The notes below the pieces were generated by a model. It was not told the DNA's origin. It worked only from the letters and a program-made list of their open reading frames with translations, and searched no databases. Position numbers and translations under genes: made by a program. A stretch of 64,000 nucleotides of DNA. Source: Warburgia ugandensis. Lineage: Eukaryota; Streptophyta; Magnoliopsida; Canellales; Canellaceae. Where the stretch lies: assembly GCA_035236585.1 (NCBI GenBank), contig CP141127.1:70289495-70353494 (forward strand), in the 5' to 3' direction. Positions 1-13,591 of this stretch are shown one piece after another. Every line of letters starts with the position of its first letter. Position 1 is the stretch's first letter.

Positions 1-606
1 TAGCACCTGAAGACTAGGATAAGACTAACTTCACCTCTCCTTTTGGGACCTTTGCATACTATTGTATGCCTTTAGGACTTTGTAATGCTCCATTCACTTT
101 TCAAAGGTGTATGTTGAGAATATTTTCTAATATGTAGGAGAGATTATTATATGTATTTATGGATGATTTCTTAGTGTTTGGGTCTTCTATTGATGAATGC
201 CTACACCACTTACAACTTATCCTTGCTAGGTATCAAGAAAAACATATAGTGCTAAATTGGAAAATTTGTTGTTTCATGGTTCAAAATGGTATTTTTCTAG
301 GTCATATTATATCGCATAATAGCATAGAAGTGGATAAATCCAATCTCTGACCTTCCTGCTCCAAGGACTGTGAAGGAGATTTTCCATTTTAAAGCTATAT
401 TGTTTTCTATATAAGATTCGTCAAAGACTTTATTAAAATTGCTAAGTCCCTATGTCATTTACTTATGAAGGAAGCAGCTTTTTACTTTAATGATGATTGT
501 ATGAAAGCATTTGAGTGCTTAAAGGATGAGTTGACTTCTACTCCTATTATTCGACCATCAAGCTGGAGTACACCATTCAAGATAATGTGAGGCACTTCAG
601 ACTATG
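1..606 (+). pseudogene. Tat-type Ty3 retrotransposon reverse transcriptase / RNase H remnant
   Basis: This is the palm of a Ty3 reverse transcriptase followed by the start of its RNase H. In the leading part the frame reads TSPFGTFAYYCMPLGLCNAP, then the catalytic motif FMDDFLVFGSS near 150-190, then LNWKICCFMVQNGIFLGHII. A shifted continuation reads IAKSLCHLLMKEAAF and APII-like text up to the first RNase H aspartate region (TSDYV) at about 600. This wording is typical of Tat/Athila-lineage elements. Frameshifts and stops interrupt it (a stop near 137 and another at 348-350), so it is dead. It is cut at 606 by the LTR that starts at 607. The rest of its pol is not seen downstream because that junction was later deleted. 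The window start truncates its 5' side. Confidence 0.85.
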
Positions 607-3342
607 TGTAATGCCCGTGCAATTTATGCTATTTTTAACAAAAACTGGACATTCTATGGGAAATAAACTGTGTTAAATGTTTTACTTTATTTAAAATATT
701 AAATGAATGAATTTGTGAGAAAACTTAGTACCATTAGATTCTAGTCAAAAAATGGAATCCAAAGCCTCAAAGAACGCCAAAAACGGAGTTTGTATGAAGA
801 AGTTACGGCCGTTTAAAGATTAGGGGCATTTCTGTAATTTAAACTAAAAAACGAAAAAGACAGAAAACGTAGGGGGCCATTTTGATAATGGCACCCCGTC
901 TTCTTCTTCCTCTAGACTTCTCTAGAAACCCTGTTTCCAGAGGTTTCTGCCACCGCCAATGGCGGCACCGCCATAGCAAGGCCATAAAAAGCTCCATCTC
1001 CCCCTTCTTCAAAACACGATTTTTCCAGTCATTTGGGACTGGGGTTTCCGGCAAAAATCGAAAACCCAGTTTCCCTGGGATTTCTGGCAACAGCCAAGCC
1101 CAAGTCAGGCCGGCCATTCTCTTACCTGTCTCCTCATTCCCCTCTCTTCTCTTTTCCCGTCTTGCTCGACAGTGGGGTTTTCCCCCTTCTTCATGGGTTT
1201 CGGACAACACGGATTTTTGACAGGCGTAGAGGGAAACGCACCACCGAAAGAAGGGCGTCCCTGGCTACCCAGGTAAATCTTCTCTTTCCCTTCTCTCCGT
1301 TTCACTTCCCCCAGGCCAGATCCATGCTAGATCTGGTCTTTTCTCAGCAGATTTTTCCAGCCGGAGAAGACGAAGCCGGTTCCAGCCAGCCCTGTACAAA
1401 CAAGGCGTCCAAGGGACGCCATGCTCCACGTGCGCCTGGGACAGGGTCCCTGGGATGGGCTCCAGGCATACAACAGTGCGTACACTGTCCCTAGTGCAGC
1501 CTTCAGGTGCGCGTGCGATGTGGGGCACGGGTCTTGGCTCGACCAGGATGCACGGGGTGCCCTGGGAGCTAAGATGCGCCATGCTACACCAAAGGTGCGT
1601 CCGTACGATGCCATCCAGGATGCGCGTCATAGCGCGTCGCTTGAGCATGCATGTGCGTATGCAAAACGCAGTCCCTGGCACGGCCTTTGGGCGCACACGC
1701 ATGTGAGGCGGTTGCGGTTCAACCAGGATGCATGAGTGTCCTGGAACTAGGACATGCAGACCTAATGAGACTATAAAGTTAGGATCAGAGGAAAATTTAT
1801 AGGGTTAACCATTGAATGGTAGATCCACATCATAGGATCTAGCTTGACAATGAATTAGGCAAGGACCCATGGACCCTAAAAGGGCAGATCTAACGATCTA
1901 ATTTCTAAATAAGATCGAGATTGATAAGGACTCCTTGTATCCATTCATATCTAGGAGTTTATAAATGAGACCCAGGGACGGGTTGAGTGATGAAGGATGC
2001 TACTCCAGGATACTTCAAGGTAGGTACTCTATCGCTACTAGACTTTTTAAAAGAACCCATGATTGTCTTGAGAATGCATGTTTTAAGTTTAAGTTATATG
2101 ACTTGTTTAGCATAACTTAATTTTATAAATAAATTCAGCATGCATATGACAAATCTATTATGCATAGACATGTTTTGCAAACAATTGCATATATTGTATG
2201 ATTTGTGAGCATTGAGTTTTTGAAAGATTGCATGTCCTTGAGGGTTGCCAAAAGACACTAGAGTGCCCAAAAGACAGTGGGTAGGCAGTTGTGAGGGCCA
2301 GGCAGTTGTGAGGGACCTAAAGAGGACAGGTTTTGAAAAAGAGGTTTTCTGCTTGTTTGATCATATATGATTTGGGCTAATAAGCTTGTGGGTGCTATGC
2401 TGAGAGGTCTGTGGTGGCCTCCCAACCTCTACCACTATTAGGTGGAATGGGTACCACACCCAAAAAGGGCATGTCCCTACGTCGACTGCATATGGTACAA
2501 GGGGCTACCACTGGTGTCACGGCACTGGGTCGATGTGTCATGTGCCCCGTGGAGGCTATGACCGAGTGTCCTCAGGTACCCGGGGACCACACGGCGGCGA
2601 GGTCGTGGGCATAGTGGGCCCTATGGTTTGAGGATTTACTTGCATTATGCATATGGCATGACAGGAGGTTGGTGGACCATACCATATATCCATGAGTTGG
2701 ATTCAGTTGAGCATCTTATGCATATCATTATGTTTATGATATATATATATATATATATATATGATACTTTCGACTTGGATTATGCGATTCTTTAAGTCGT
2801 CAGTATTCCAATTTGACAATGGTTTTTAATATCGATATTGAACATGATTGTTCGAACATGCACATGTTTTAAAGAGCATATGATTTTAAACATATCATGC
2901 ATTGTAAAACTAGTAGTGATAGACTCCTAATGAGTATAGTATATACTCACCCAATCCTTAACATTTTTCAGGATAGCTCCATTCACGAGTAGAAGACGCC
3001 TCAGGAAATGTTAGTGCTACGAGCAAGAAAAATCAAAATGAGACAATTGTACATGTAAGTAAACACTCTACCCTTTGGACATGTATTTGTATTTATTTAC
3101 AGTTTGGTTGTGAGCTGTAACTGGATAGACCTGGGAAAACATTTGTGATTTCTGAAGTTTTTCAAAAACTACTTTGGTTATTGTGAAAGCAAATGACATT
3201 CGAGGTTTTCAAAATGAGTTTAAAACTAAAGATTTTCCACTGCATTGCATGGTTTTTATAAAATGGTTTTCAAATAGGGATGCATCCTGCCTTGGGAATT
3301 AGATCTTGCATTTTAAAATGCATGGGAAAACCCGGGTCGTCA
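607..3342 (+). repeat. 5' LTR of the LARD-like element
   Basis: The LTR is 2,736 bp. It starts TGTAATGCCCG and ends CCCGGGTCGTCA, 4 bases before the primer site. A TATA-like CATAAAAA lies at 983-990; the 3' copy has TATAAAAA at the same place, so the 5' promoter has lost its first T. A GC-rich leader runs from about 1,370 to 1,735. A (TA)n run is at 2,740-2,762. Two adjacent copies of GGCAGTTGTGAGGG lie at about 2,285-2,315. A perfect hairpin TGAGTATA-GTA-TATACTCA is at 2,931-2,949. Confidence 0.85.
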
Positions 3343-3346
3343 AAAT

Positions 3347-3360
3347 TGGTATCAGAGCCC
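3347..3360 (+). other. Primer binding site, initiator tRNA-Met type
   Basis: TGGTATCAGAGCCC starts four bases after the LTR end. The first 12 bases equal the complement of the plant initiator tRNA-Met 3' end that primes most Ty3 and copia elements. Confidence 0.93.
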
Positions 3361-6300
3361 AGGTTTTATCCTTTCACAGCCATTCCAGCATGTCCAAGGG
3401 TCATAGATAGTCAAGAAAATTAAGAAGAAATAATGAAAATAGAAATAGTAGAGATGACTAGCATATTAATGCTCAAGGCATTTGACCGTAAACAAATAAG
3501 TGAAAAAGGAGATGGGTCTAGCAAATACTTAGATATTGGATGGCTTAAATCTTATCAATAAGGATTGTTGTGCAGTGGTGCAAACAGGGAAACTCATATA
3601 TAAATTAGATTATGATAAGAATGATGAAGGAAAATGTTAGTGAACTTGTTAGTAGATAGTTCTGACCTGCAATAAAGTAATCTCATCAAAGGTGAGAAAA
3701 TTGAAGAACTTAGATGGCTATCTTACCATCATAAAGAATATCAGAATATGAGTACACTATCACAAGGATATGATATAAGTATGATAGGGGATGTAAAAGA
3801 TAGACTTTGAGAAGATGTTGATGATAATCTAAGAGGGATGAGAATGCAAGATGATATTAGGAGATAACTGTGACTCGTGCTAGATCACAAAGGTATGGAT
3901 TCTGAAGGACTTAACTCAATTTTTGATAACTTCATTGGAGTCTTATGAAGAGTGAAGTGCTATCGAATAATGACAACCTGAGTATAATGGAGCAGATCAG
4001 AAGATGTGTGCAATTGACATATTATGTGATTAAGAGAAACATAACATGAATATGATAGGGAAATGAATTCGACTAAGTTATCAAAAGATTTTGATGATAA
4101 TACTAAGGATGATAATTGATTGATCCTAACATGAACTTGTAAGAGAAGTGTAGCATGACCAAAACGTCAATGCCATCATTAAGACATTGTATGAATTTTA
4201 TTGAGGCTATAGGCAATTAAGGATTTCGATGATATTAGAAAACTTCAACATTTCCTGGAAGTATTAAGTTTCTCTTGACTGCCGCATAGATCAAATATAT
4301 GCAACCACTCAAATGAAAGCATTGATTTAGGTAGACAAAAATGAGGATTTTGAAGAAAAGGGAGAAAGAGATAGAGATGTAACTATAAGTATTCGATGAA
4401 TATTGAATATTCAAAAGAAGAAGATCATGACTTTACGGAGATACATACAATTCTTTCATCTTGAATCCTATAGGGAGGTAAACCAAACAAATGAAAAGGA
4501 ATAATATTAGTTGAGTTGGTAATCTTATTGTACAAGAGTATAAAAGAGAGAAAGCATATGGGGTTTAAGACTTTGAGTAGAGTATCGAATTTCAGGAGAT
4601 TATGCAACAAGAAATTTCCGAAGAGGAATGGTGATCCACTACAAATTAAAGTCTATAAATGGTTTGATATCAATTATTACAATTAGATTCCTATAGGATC
4701 CATTAGCTTATGGGGAACACTAATGGATATAGTTCATAAAAAGGAAAAATTTGGTGATATCCTACCTTGCCACTATGTGAGTAAATAAAGTATATTGAAA
4801 AAAGGAATTAAGCCGGGATAGTGACTTGTCCATTTGTCTTTCTTTAGCAATTAGGGTACCATCAAAGATCGAATTGAGGCCTTGCTATCATAGATTGGAA
4901 GAGCAAATATCTTAAGACCATTATTTAGTCATTACCTTTAGAGTACTGTTGACTAAATAAAGGTATCCCACCCTATTTGATCAAATATGTTAGTAGTCGA
5001 AGTTATATACTCAGAGGGATATTATAAGTATTTGGACATGACTTTTACCTAAAAGAAGTTACTTGTTAGACTAAGTCATTTAAGGGTATGAGGTCAGTTG
5101 ATTAGGCCACATCATGGAGGAGCTATGAGTATAATGAATACAGTAACAACTGAGACAGAAGCAAAAATAAGGAGTGATCTCCACCAATGAGACAGATTTT
5201 TCCTAACATGAATAGATACCATGACAAACCATAGAAATCATTGTGGGTCTGAAAGATGCTGCTGACTTGGATAAGCATTGATCGCTTTAGAGAGACCGTT
5301 GAGCTCATAACCTATACATCTGTACAGAGATCAACAGGTAATCGAATAAATTATCTTTCTATATGTCTACAAAATTGTTCCATGCTTACCTGAGTGTTTT
5401 AGATTTGATGATTTAACAGCTTCAGCATAACTTGATGTAATAGCTATCGAACAAGAACTGCTATTATAAGCTAAGTATGAGGAGGCACTTGAAAGATAAA
5501 ATTTGAGGAATTGAGAAAACCACTACATATGATCATGATACCCCCTGATAATTAAGACTGAATGGTTGATGGTAAGGCATTAATAAAAGACTGAACGACA
5601 TATTGATATAGGGAATGGAAGGAGAAAAGTTGAGGTGGCCAGCACAATATAAGGTGAGATTTGATGTTACATTTCCTTTAGACAAAAAGTTAGTTGTTAT
5701 GTGCATATACCAAGTACAAAAAATCAATTAAAGGAATTTCCTAAGGACTAACCCTACTGGATTGAGTATAGAACTTTTGGACTGAAAGGTTACGAAGAAA
5801 ACCATCAAGCAAAGAAAGGACAAAGAGGATGATGACAAAGGATTCAACCATGACCTAGTAAGGGTACTCGGTTATGAATAAGAGGCTTTTTGCTTTGCAT
5901 AAATGGGAACATTATTGAAAATCCTAATGACAAGTTGATGTGAATAGTGAGATATGCCTCTGGACGAGAACATTTGACCCATGATGATAAATTGACCATT
6001 AACATTTGACATGAGTTTGGATAAAATCTTCACGGAGAAAAGCGTTTAATGAATTCAATAAATATGAAACTGGATATAGAGTTAGGACATTTTACCTTCA
6101 ATATATGATAAGGTCCTCGATGGAAGATGCTACTAATTGGCTTTCATTAGTTTATTTTGAATGTAACTTTGGTCAAGGAATCAAGTCACATATGGAAAAC
6201 GACAGATAGTTGAAATTCAAAATTAATCAAGGGTTTGGCTGTAGAGCACATGATACCATGTCGGTTAATGAAGTATCTTGGGGACAAATATAAAAGATAA

Positions 6301-6825
6301 GAAGCAAAGTTAGACACACTAGAAAGAAGGTAACTTTTTTTGGACTCTTACTAATGACATATAACCAACCATTAGAAGGAGATGTGGATGATGAAGAGAT
6401 CACTAGATGAAAGACAAGAAGAAAAAGGGATTATCCTATGATATTCAAAATGAAATAGGAGAAATAAGATCATATGATCTCAAAGAAGTATGGAGTAATT
6501 TATACATGAATAAAAAAGCATGATCTTACGAGGAGACTATCCTATACATGATGAGAAAAGTATAGGCATCTAAGGATTTTGAGATAGATGAATTACAGCT
6601 AGAAACCGGTATTGTTAAACTGGCACATATGGGAGTATGCATTAGAGTACGCAGCAAAAGCGGCCCTTATAGGTAAGGCCTTGTAGAAGGAACAATAAAA
6701 ATGATAAATTGAGGTTGAGCCTAGATTTGATTCCTAAGGGGGGAATGCATTCACTAAGAAGTTATCTAAGAGACAAAATACCCTGAAGATGATAATTTAT
6801 GGAATTTCAAGAACGAAATTCTTTT

Positions 6826-6832
6826 AAGGGGG
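6826..6832 (+). other. Polypurine tract
   Basis: AAGGGGG lies six bases upstream of the 3' LTR. It follows Tekay-like terminal text and would prime plus-strand DNA synthesis. Confidence 0.8.
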
Positions 6833-6838
6833 TAATAA

Positions 6839-7909
6839 TATAATGCCCGAGCAATTTACGCTATTTTTAACAAAAATTGGACATTCTATGGGAAATAAAT
6901 TGCGTTAAATGTTTTACTTTATTTAAAATATTAAATGAAGTAATTTTTTGAGAAAACTTGGTACCATTAGATTCTACTAAAAAAAATAGAATCCAACGCC
7001 TCAAAGAACGCTAAAAACGGAGTTCGTATGAAGAAGTTACGACCGTTTAAAGATCAAGGGCATTTCTGTAATTTAAACTAAAAACGAAAAAGACAGAAAA
7101 TGCAGGGGGCCATTTTGATAACAGCACCCCGTCTTCTTCTTCCTCTAGACTTCTATAGAAACCCTTTTTCCAGAGGTTTCTGCCACCGCCAATGGCGGCG
7201 CCGCCATTGGCAGCACTGCCATAACAAGGCTATAAAAAGCCCCATCTCCCCCCTCTTCAAAACACGATTTTTCCGGTCATTTGGGACTGGGGTTTCTGAA
7301 AAAAATCGGAAACCTAGTTTCCCTGTGATTTCGGGCAATGGTCAGGCCCGAGTCAAGCCGGCCATTCTTTTACCTGTCTCCCCATTCCCCTCTCTTCTCT
7401 TTTCCGATCTTGCTCGACAGTGGGGTTTTCCCCCTTCTTCATGGGTTTCGAACAACATGGATTTTCGGCAGGCGTAGAGGGAAATGCACAGCCGGAAGAA
7501 GGGCGTCCCCGGCTACCTAGGTAAAGCTTCTCTTTCCCTTCTCTCCATTTCACTTCCCCCAGGCCAGATCCATGTCGGATCTGGTCTTTTCCCAGCCGGA
7601 GAAGACGAAGCCGGTTCCAGCCGGCCCTGTACGAACAAGGCGTCCCAAGGACGCCATGCTCCACGTACTCCTGGGACAGGGTCCCTAGGACGGGTTCCAG
7701 GCATACGATAGTGCATACACTGTCCCTGGTGCAGCCTTCAGGTTCACGTGCGACGTGGGGCACAGCTCCTGGCTCGACCGGGATGCACGGGGTGCCCTGG
7801 GAGCTGAGACACGCCATGGTACACCAAAGGTGCGTCCGTGCGATTCCATCCAGGATGCGCGTCATAGCGCATCGCTTGAGCATGCATGTGCGTGTGCAAA
7901 ATGCGGTCC
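6839..7909 (+). repeat. 3' LTR of the LARD-like element, truncated
   Basis: It aligns with 607 to about 1,680 of the 5' LTR. The start reads TATAATGCCCG where the 5' copy has TGTAATGCCCG. Homology stops at about 7,909 (GCAAAATGCGGTCC). From about 7,915 the sequence belongs to a different LTR. About 1.66 kb of the LTR is therefore missing. Confidence 0.85.
7231..7238 (+). promoter_or_regulatory. TATA box of the LARD-like LTR
   Basis: TATAAAAA sits in GGCTATAAAAAGCCCC, 392 bp into the LTR, and is followed by a pyrimidine-rich leader. The 5' LTR has CATAAAAA at the equivalent place (983-990). Confidence 0.6.
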
Positions 7910-10900
7910 ATGCACTTGCAACCTTAGATTAGCTTTCTAATTTAGTAGAGAATGCAAATGTGAATTTACTTTCATATTGTGGGTTCATTTCTATTTAATG
8001 GAATATGTTATGATATGGTTGTGACTGGAGGTTTTGGAAAGTGATAAGTTTTGTGTGTTTGTTTTCAAAGTAGTGAAAATTATTTGTATTTTTATCAGGT
8101 GTTCTGCATGCATGTGTTAAATGCATATGTTCAAAAAATAGAGGTGTGACACCTCGGGTTTTTCATGAAACTTTTTCGCAGTTATTTCAAAAGATGGCGC
8201 GCTCCTTTACATTTTAAAATACAAAAACAACGGAAGGTTTTTCTTTGAAATTCATTTTTCCAAAAACCCGGATGTCACCTTCATGCTCACACTATACATA
8301 TATATATATAGTTTTCTAGAAGATAGAAATTTATTTCTGAAAATAGGACCCATCCAGTGGTTCACTTGTATAGCCCCCATAACATTATATTAAATGTCCA
8401 ATATCACAATTCAAATGACTAACTACACAATACAAAAGCTTTAAATAAAATGTATACCTGTGCACAGAAGTATGGTTGCTAGATTCCTTTTGTTGTGTAC
8501 ATCTTCTCCTATCTTTCTGTGTTTGAGATATTGTAAACATAAAACATTTACAATATCTCAGCAAGCTATGCTTGGTAGGGGAGTTTCAGAAGCATGCTAA
8601 ATCTTAAGATACATTAATTATTCAATAGTAATTAGAATATTCATTTCCATAGCAATTAGGTTAAATTGAATTTACAATATGTTTCATATCTCAACAACCC
8701 ATTTGTAAGCCAAATATCTACATGTTGTCATCATTATTAATAATTCCATTAATAAATCAAATATCTTTACTTATTATTTATCATCAAATAAATACTTCAA
8801 TTCCATGAACCATACTCTGCATACAATTTTACCCATTCCTTAACACATGAAAACATATATGAAACTACTCCCTCAATCATATTAATATAACAATAATACA
8901 CATATATGAAGATTGTTAAAGGACATACAAAATTATGAATATAATCAACGTCACCTAATTTGCATTCCCAGACTATACCGGGTTTCAGAATCATACCCTC
9001 ATCATGTGGGGTTCATAATTATCCAACCTCTGCTGGTATATCAATATAATCCTCATGCCCCTCACCATACGGGGTCCACAATCCTCCAACCATTGCTAGG
9101 AAAATGATGTAAGGCATATCATCATGTCGTATCATATAAAGCATCTTATAATGCCATCATATATGCATGTCCCATGGGCAGAATGCACAACGAATGCAAT
9201 ATTTTCCTCTTTGGGTCCCTCACAACTGCTTAACCAACGTCTTTTGGTAACCTCAAGGATATAAACCATAGTACACCAAATATAAGGACTACTATGCATG
9301 CAATCAGAATCCATACAACATGCCCGGATAACTGCTTAATAATCCACCTATATCATCCTCGATGGAAATCACAATATCCATGTCCGCATGAGGAGGACCA
9401 TGGCTGTCACAGTGGCAGCCTTCCCATGATTGCCCCAACCGACTTTTTGCAACACAGTGCATGGTATCCATAACATAATAAATTTCGGAGAGCGGGTGGC
9501 CAAACCCTCATAACTCTCCTAGCATAGCATCCCCAGGCCTATGCCTGTCTAAAACAAAACTCTCAGGCCTTCATGCCCGGATGTAAAATAATCATAATAG
9601 CAGGCAATTCACCTGTTCATATATTTCATAACAAGAATAACATCCTCACTTATTTGGTGATAACCCACCAAGGATGTATCCTATAACGTAGACTCATACA
9701 TCATCAATACTGACATAGTACCCATGTACCATAAACATAATTTTACAATTCACATACATGATGTGCAAAGCATAAGCATCAATTATACCATGCAATTCTT
9801 TTAATTAACATTATTTTAATTTAAAGCATATCGAATATCAATCATATAATAAAAAATAAGATCATGTTAGAACATGCATCTTATTATGTAGACATGCTAT
9901 GTTAAATTTCCACCTACCTCGCGTGGCAAGTTCATCCATTGTCCACTAGCTGATCGATGACGTTCACGGTCTCTAAGATCCATGTTTTTCTCCTTGAACA
10001 GGTGATGAGGAAGACATATTCTTCTCATCTTGTTTGCTTTCATATATCAAGAATCCAATCTCCATGGTTGCTACTTTGGTGGGAGATTATAGCACAACAT
10101 ATGTAGGAAATGCTAGCACTCAATCATCCTAGATACACATCCCACCAATAAGGAGATTTTGCTTGTTTAATGGGCATCAATTATTTCCTTGAGTGCTTAT
10201 CTTAACAAAACATATAGTACCAATAATGCTTTCTTCAACCATAGTATATATATATATATATATTGCCCTTCTCTGTTTCACCTTTCCCATTGCATATCCT
10301 ATAAGTATTGACCTTTCTTTCTGCTCTTTATTTCACTCCTAACTAATATTTTCCTTCTCATAACCAGAATCAAATTTGCAGACCCAAAACAACATAATAA
10401 GCATCACCACAACAAAATGTTTCCATTTAACAATAAGGCCAAGGCTCGTTCATGTAAAATGCATAGGAAAAACATATATAATTTTCTTCATGAACTAAAT
10501 ATGGTTTACTAATCTTACAAGAATCAACAAGTAGAACTTCACATATTTCAAACCTTTCATTCAAGGACATGATCAAAATGGAAAGCTTTCTCTCTGCTTG
10601 CCAATCCAACGCGACAAAAATCCAACTTTCTTCTACTATTACCCAAAAATTTCTTCCATCGCTAAAACCCTCTCACCGTCTCTCTATGCTTCATCCTCGA
10701 TTCTACTTTCAATGACTATTTTTAAGAATGTAACAACAAGATTTGAGCCGCTTATGGAAAAAGAATGAAATCAATCATCAAAAACCAGAAAAATGCATAC
10801 CTATATTTGAATCATCTGAAAATAACACTATTTACCGTCGTTGTCGCCGAAGAACTCCATCTTTTTCGGTGACACAAAAACCTCTTCAGATCCTACATGA

Positions 10901-10930
10901 CTGGGTTTTACGCACTCACAGATCTCCCTA

Positions 10931-11033
10931 CTCCTCCTCCTCCTCCTCCTCCTCTTCTTCTTCTTCTTCTTCTTCTTCTTCTTCTTCTTCTTCTTCTTCT
11001 TCTTCTTCTTCTTCTTCTTCTTCTTCTTCTTCT
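10931..11033. repeat. (CTC)n(CTT)n microsatellite
   Basis: About eight CTC units are followed by about 27 CTT/TTC units. It lies inside the reverse solo LTR. The long ORFs across it (serine, leucine or glutamate runs) are artefacts of the repeat. Confidence 0.95.
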
Positions 11034-11201
11034 TTTCCTTCTTTCCTTTGTTCGTCGAGTTTTGGGAATAGACTTAGGTCTGTTCCATGATTTTCCTTTC
11101 TTAAGTGGGGGTGCATGGAAGCTCGCCGGAGGGGGATCAAAGCAAGGGGAAGCTCTCTGTGCCGATGGAAGATCCAACCAGGGCAGCCCTAGGTTTTACC
11201 C

Positions 11202-11350
<149 letters not shown>

Positions 11351-11804
11351 TAGACCCGACATTTTGTTGTGTTTGCAACATGATGGGGGGGTGCCAATAT
11401 CAATTTGGCCCCCTCCCATTAAGTTGTGTGCTTTATTTTTATATTTACCATATTGCCCTTGACTTCAAAGGCCCCTAACTTTATCATACGAGCTCTGTTT
11501 TCAACGTTCTTTGGCTTGTTGGATTTCGTATTCCGAGCACTATCTAATGATTTTATTAGTTCTAAATTATACTTCTATAAAAGGATATAAAATTTTTGGG
11601 TTGTTACAAGAGGAAACTTTGCTAGATTTTTGGTAGAAATGAGATACTCATTTCACCATAAAATCCTTGTGTTTTATGTAAAAATGACACTTGAGATTTG
11701 TAGAAAAATTTTGCTTTTTTGTTTTTGAAATGAATTTCAAACAAGTGATATCTCAAATTTCAAAATAGTTCTCAAAAAGTATTTTGAAAACTTGAGGTGC
11801 CACA

Positions 11805-13591
11805 ATTTTTTGGTATTAGAGCTTAAATTCAATCCACTCACAACTAGTCATAATAAGAAAACTTATTTAAAGTCCACACAACAATGAGAGTAGTCCTTGT
11901 GAAAGAAAGAAGAAGAGAGAGTGTCTTGTGGAGTAGTATGATTTTTTGGAGGAAATGATTAGAATGAGAGAGCATGTGAGTTAATATTGTTAAGTGAAAG
12001 CATTGGTATGTGGTGGAAGACCCATTTTCATAGACGATATTTTGAGATTTCAAGTTCTAACCTAGATGGTGAGTAATGAGCTTTGGAGAGTATGACAACT
12101 ATGGTATAATACTAAGTTGAGAATCATTATATAAAGGATTAGAAGATGGTTAGAGTAGTAAAAATACCTTGGCAACTTAGAGTCATATGATTAGTTTAAA
12201 TGCTTAGTGGACTTTTACTACTAATAATTGAGGTGTTATGGAAGATAAGTAGTAGAAATTTTAACCATGAAACTTGGAAAGGTTCATGTAGAGGAAATAA
12301 ACAATTTATAATAGTTATCTAAGTCTAAATAATGAATTTAGACCAACTTAGCAAAATAGCATAACTTCATTTAGTAAAATATAGATGGAGAAGAATGGAA
12401 ATGGGACAGAGAATAACCAATGTGAAGAGAAAGTGTATAAAATAAACAAATAAATAAAATAAGTAAGATAAGGTGATTGTCTAAATATAAATCTTAGAAA
12501 TGGTTGATGTTAGGATTAATAATGGCTTTGAATCAAGTGCTTTCTAAGAGAATAAACTTGAAAATTACTAACTCTCTATAAAGAACTTGGTTAAACTTGA
12601 AAATTTGACAATTGGATGGAATTTTTGAGAAACAAGATAGACATAAAAAGGGTTTGGAAGAAAAGAATAGGAAATTGTAGGATTTTTCATGGAAACTTGG
12701 TTAGAAGATTACATTAAGATACTTATACAAAGATAATTAGAAGAGAAACGTATAAGATTATTCCAACCATTCATTGTGATCTGACTGTTGATCTATCTCC
12801 AAAAGTTAGATCTGTGATCGATCCACGAACTCACATTATCCAACCATTGATTAGTCATCAACACCTTGATCTATGACCTATCAGTTCTTTGACTGATCCA
12901 ACTTGGAGAGATGATCCTACCATTAATTAACCACTTAATACTGAGATTTGTAATCAATATTAGCTCCCAATTCAATTTGGATGTAGATTTCACACCAGAT
13001 AATCTCATATGTGATCAAATCCAGCCCTTCATCTCGATCTAACTGATTGAAGTATTCATTCTGATCTGATAGTACATCTATCACCAAACCTCTAAAACAA
13101 CAATATATCTAGCCCGTTCTTAAGATTTAACCATTGATTGACCATTTAATGCTAGATTTGTGAGATTTGGCACTACACATCTTTTTTATTTGTAGTGGTT
13201 TCATGGTTGGAGCTACAAATCAACTTATCTTTGCTTTCCCAGTACACTAATTAGTGAGAGAGACATGATTGGTGCCATCCATTGATTGATAGACTACGAA
13301 AGCTATGAATTGGACAGTCGATAAATCGAGCGAAAAGAGGTACATACGAGAACTGAGGATAAATGCCTTATGAGGTAGGTGGATTAAGATTGCTATTTTG
13401 AAAATTTTAATAATTTCCATGTATTTATAAAAATGATTGAATGCAAATGATGATTTACAAAGTATTGTCTTTAATGACTAAAAGTATGGAAGCATGTGAT
13501 AAAATTAGAAGTTATCTTGTGTCACCTTTTAAATTATCAAATAAAAAATAGAATGACTAGTTCAAATAGAAAATGTTACTATTAACCTAGT
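11805..13591 (+). other. Non-coding internal region of the second LTR element
   Basis: No gag or pol motif and no substantial ORF. The stretch 12,770-13,150 is unusually rich in GATC-containing words (TTGATC, AGATCT), like parts of the LTRs elsewhere in the window. No clear polypurine tract precedes 13,592. Confidence 0.65.
11811..11824 (+). other. Primer binding site, tRNA-Met type (one mismatch)
   Basis: TGGTATTAGAGCTT lies six bases after the LTR end TGCCACA (11,804). It differs from the initiator tRNA-Met complement by one C-to-T change. Confidence 0.85.

Larger units (their letters stand above)
3343..6838 (+). other. Non-coding internal region of the LARD-like element
   Basis: Stop codons are dense in all frames and no gag, protease, RT, RNase H or integrase motif was found. 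The longest ORFs (about 60 codons on the minus strand) match nothing recognised. Only the last 100 bp read like the 3' end of a Tekay pol and its polypurine tract. Confidence 0.7.
607..7909 (+). mobile_element. Non-coding Tekay-derived LTR retrotransposon (LARD-like), 3' LTR truncated
   Basis: Direct repeats at 607 and 6,839 begin TG(TA)TAATGCCCG and stay alignable for about 1.07 kb. They flank a tRNA-Met-type primer site at 3,347 and a polypurine tract at 6,826. The internal 3.5 kb has no ORF above 65 codons matching gag or pol. The text just before the polypurine tract (GAACGAAATTCTTTTAAGGG) matches the usual end of Tekay/Del pol, so the element probably derives from that lineage. It lies in the Tat pol remnant at 1-606; the 5 bases before the LTR are CTATG. 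The matching right-hand duplication was lost with the 3' end of the 3' LTR. A hand alignment of the first 135 LTR bases shows about ten differences, so the insertion is not recent. Confidence 0.82.

Noticed and set aside
1265..1702. 145-codon minus ORF with a partly matching 176-codon ORF at 7,353-7,883
   Set aside because: Both lie in the GC-rich leader of the two LTR copies. The similarity follows from LTR duplication, the frames diverge at their ends, and no domain is recognised.
2411..2614. 67-codon plus ORF
   Set aside because: It lies in the 3' half of the first LTR, over the conserved LTR block; no protein family was recognised.
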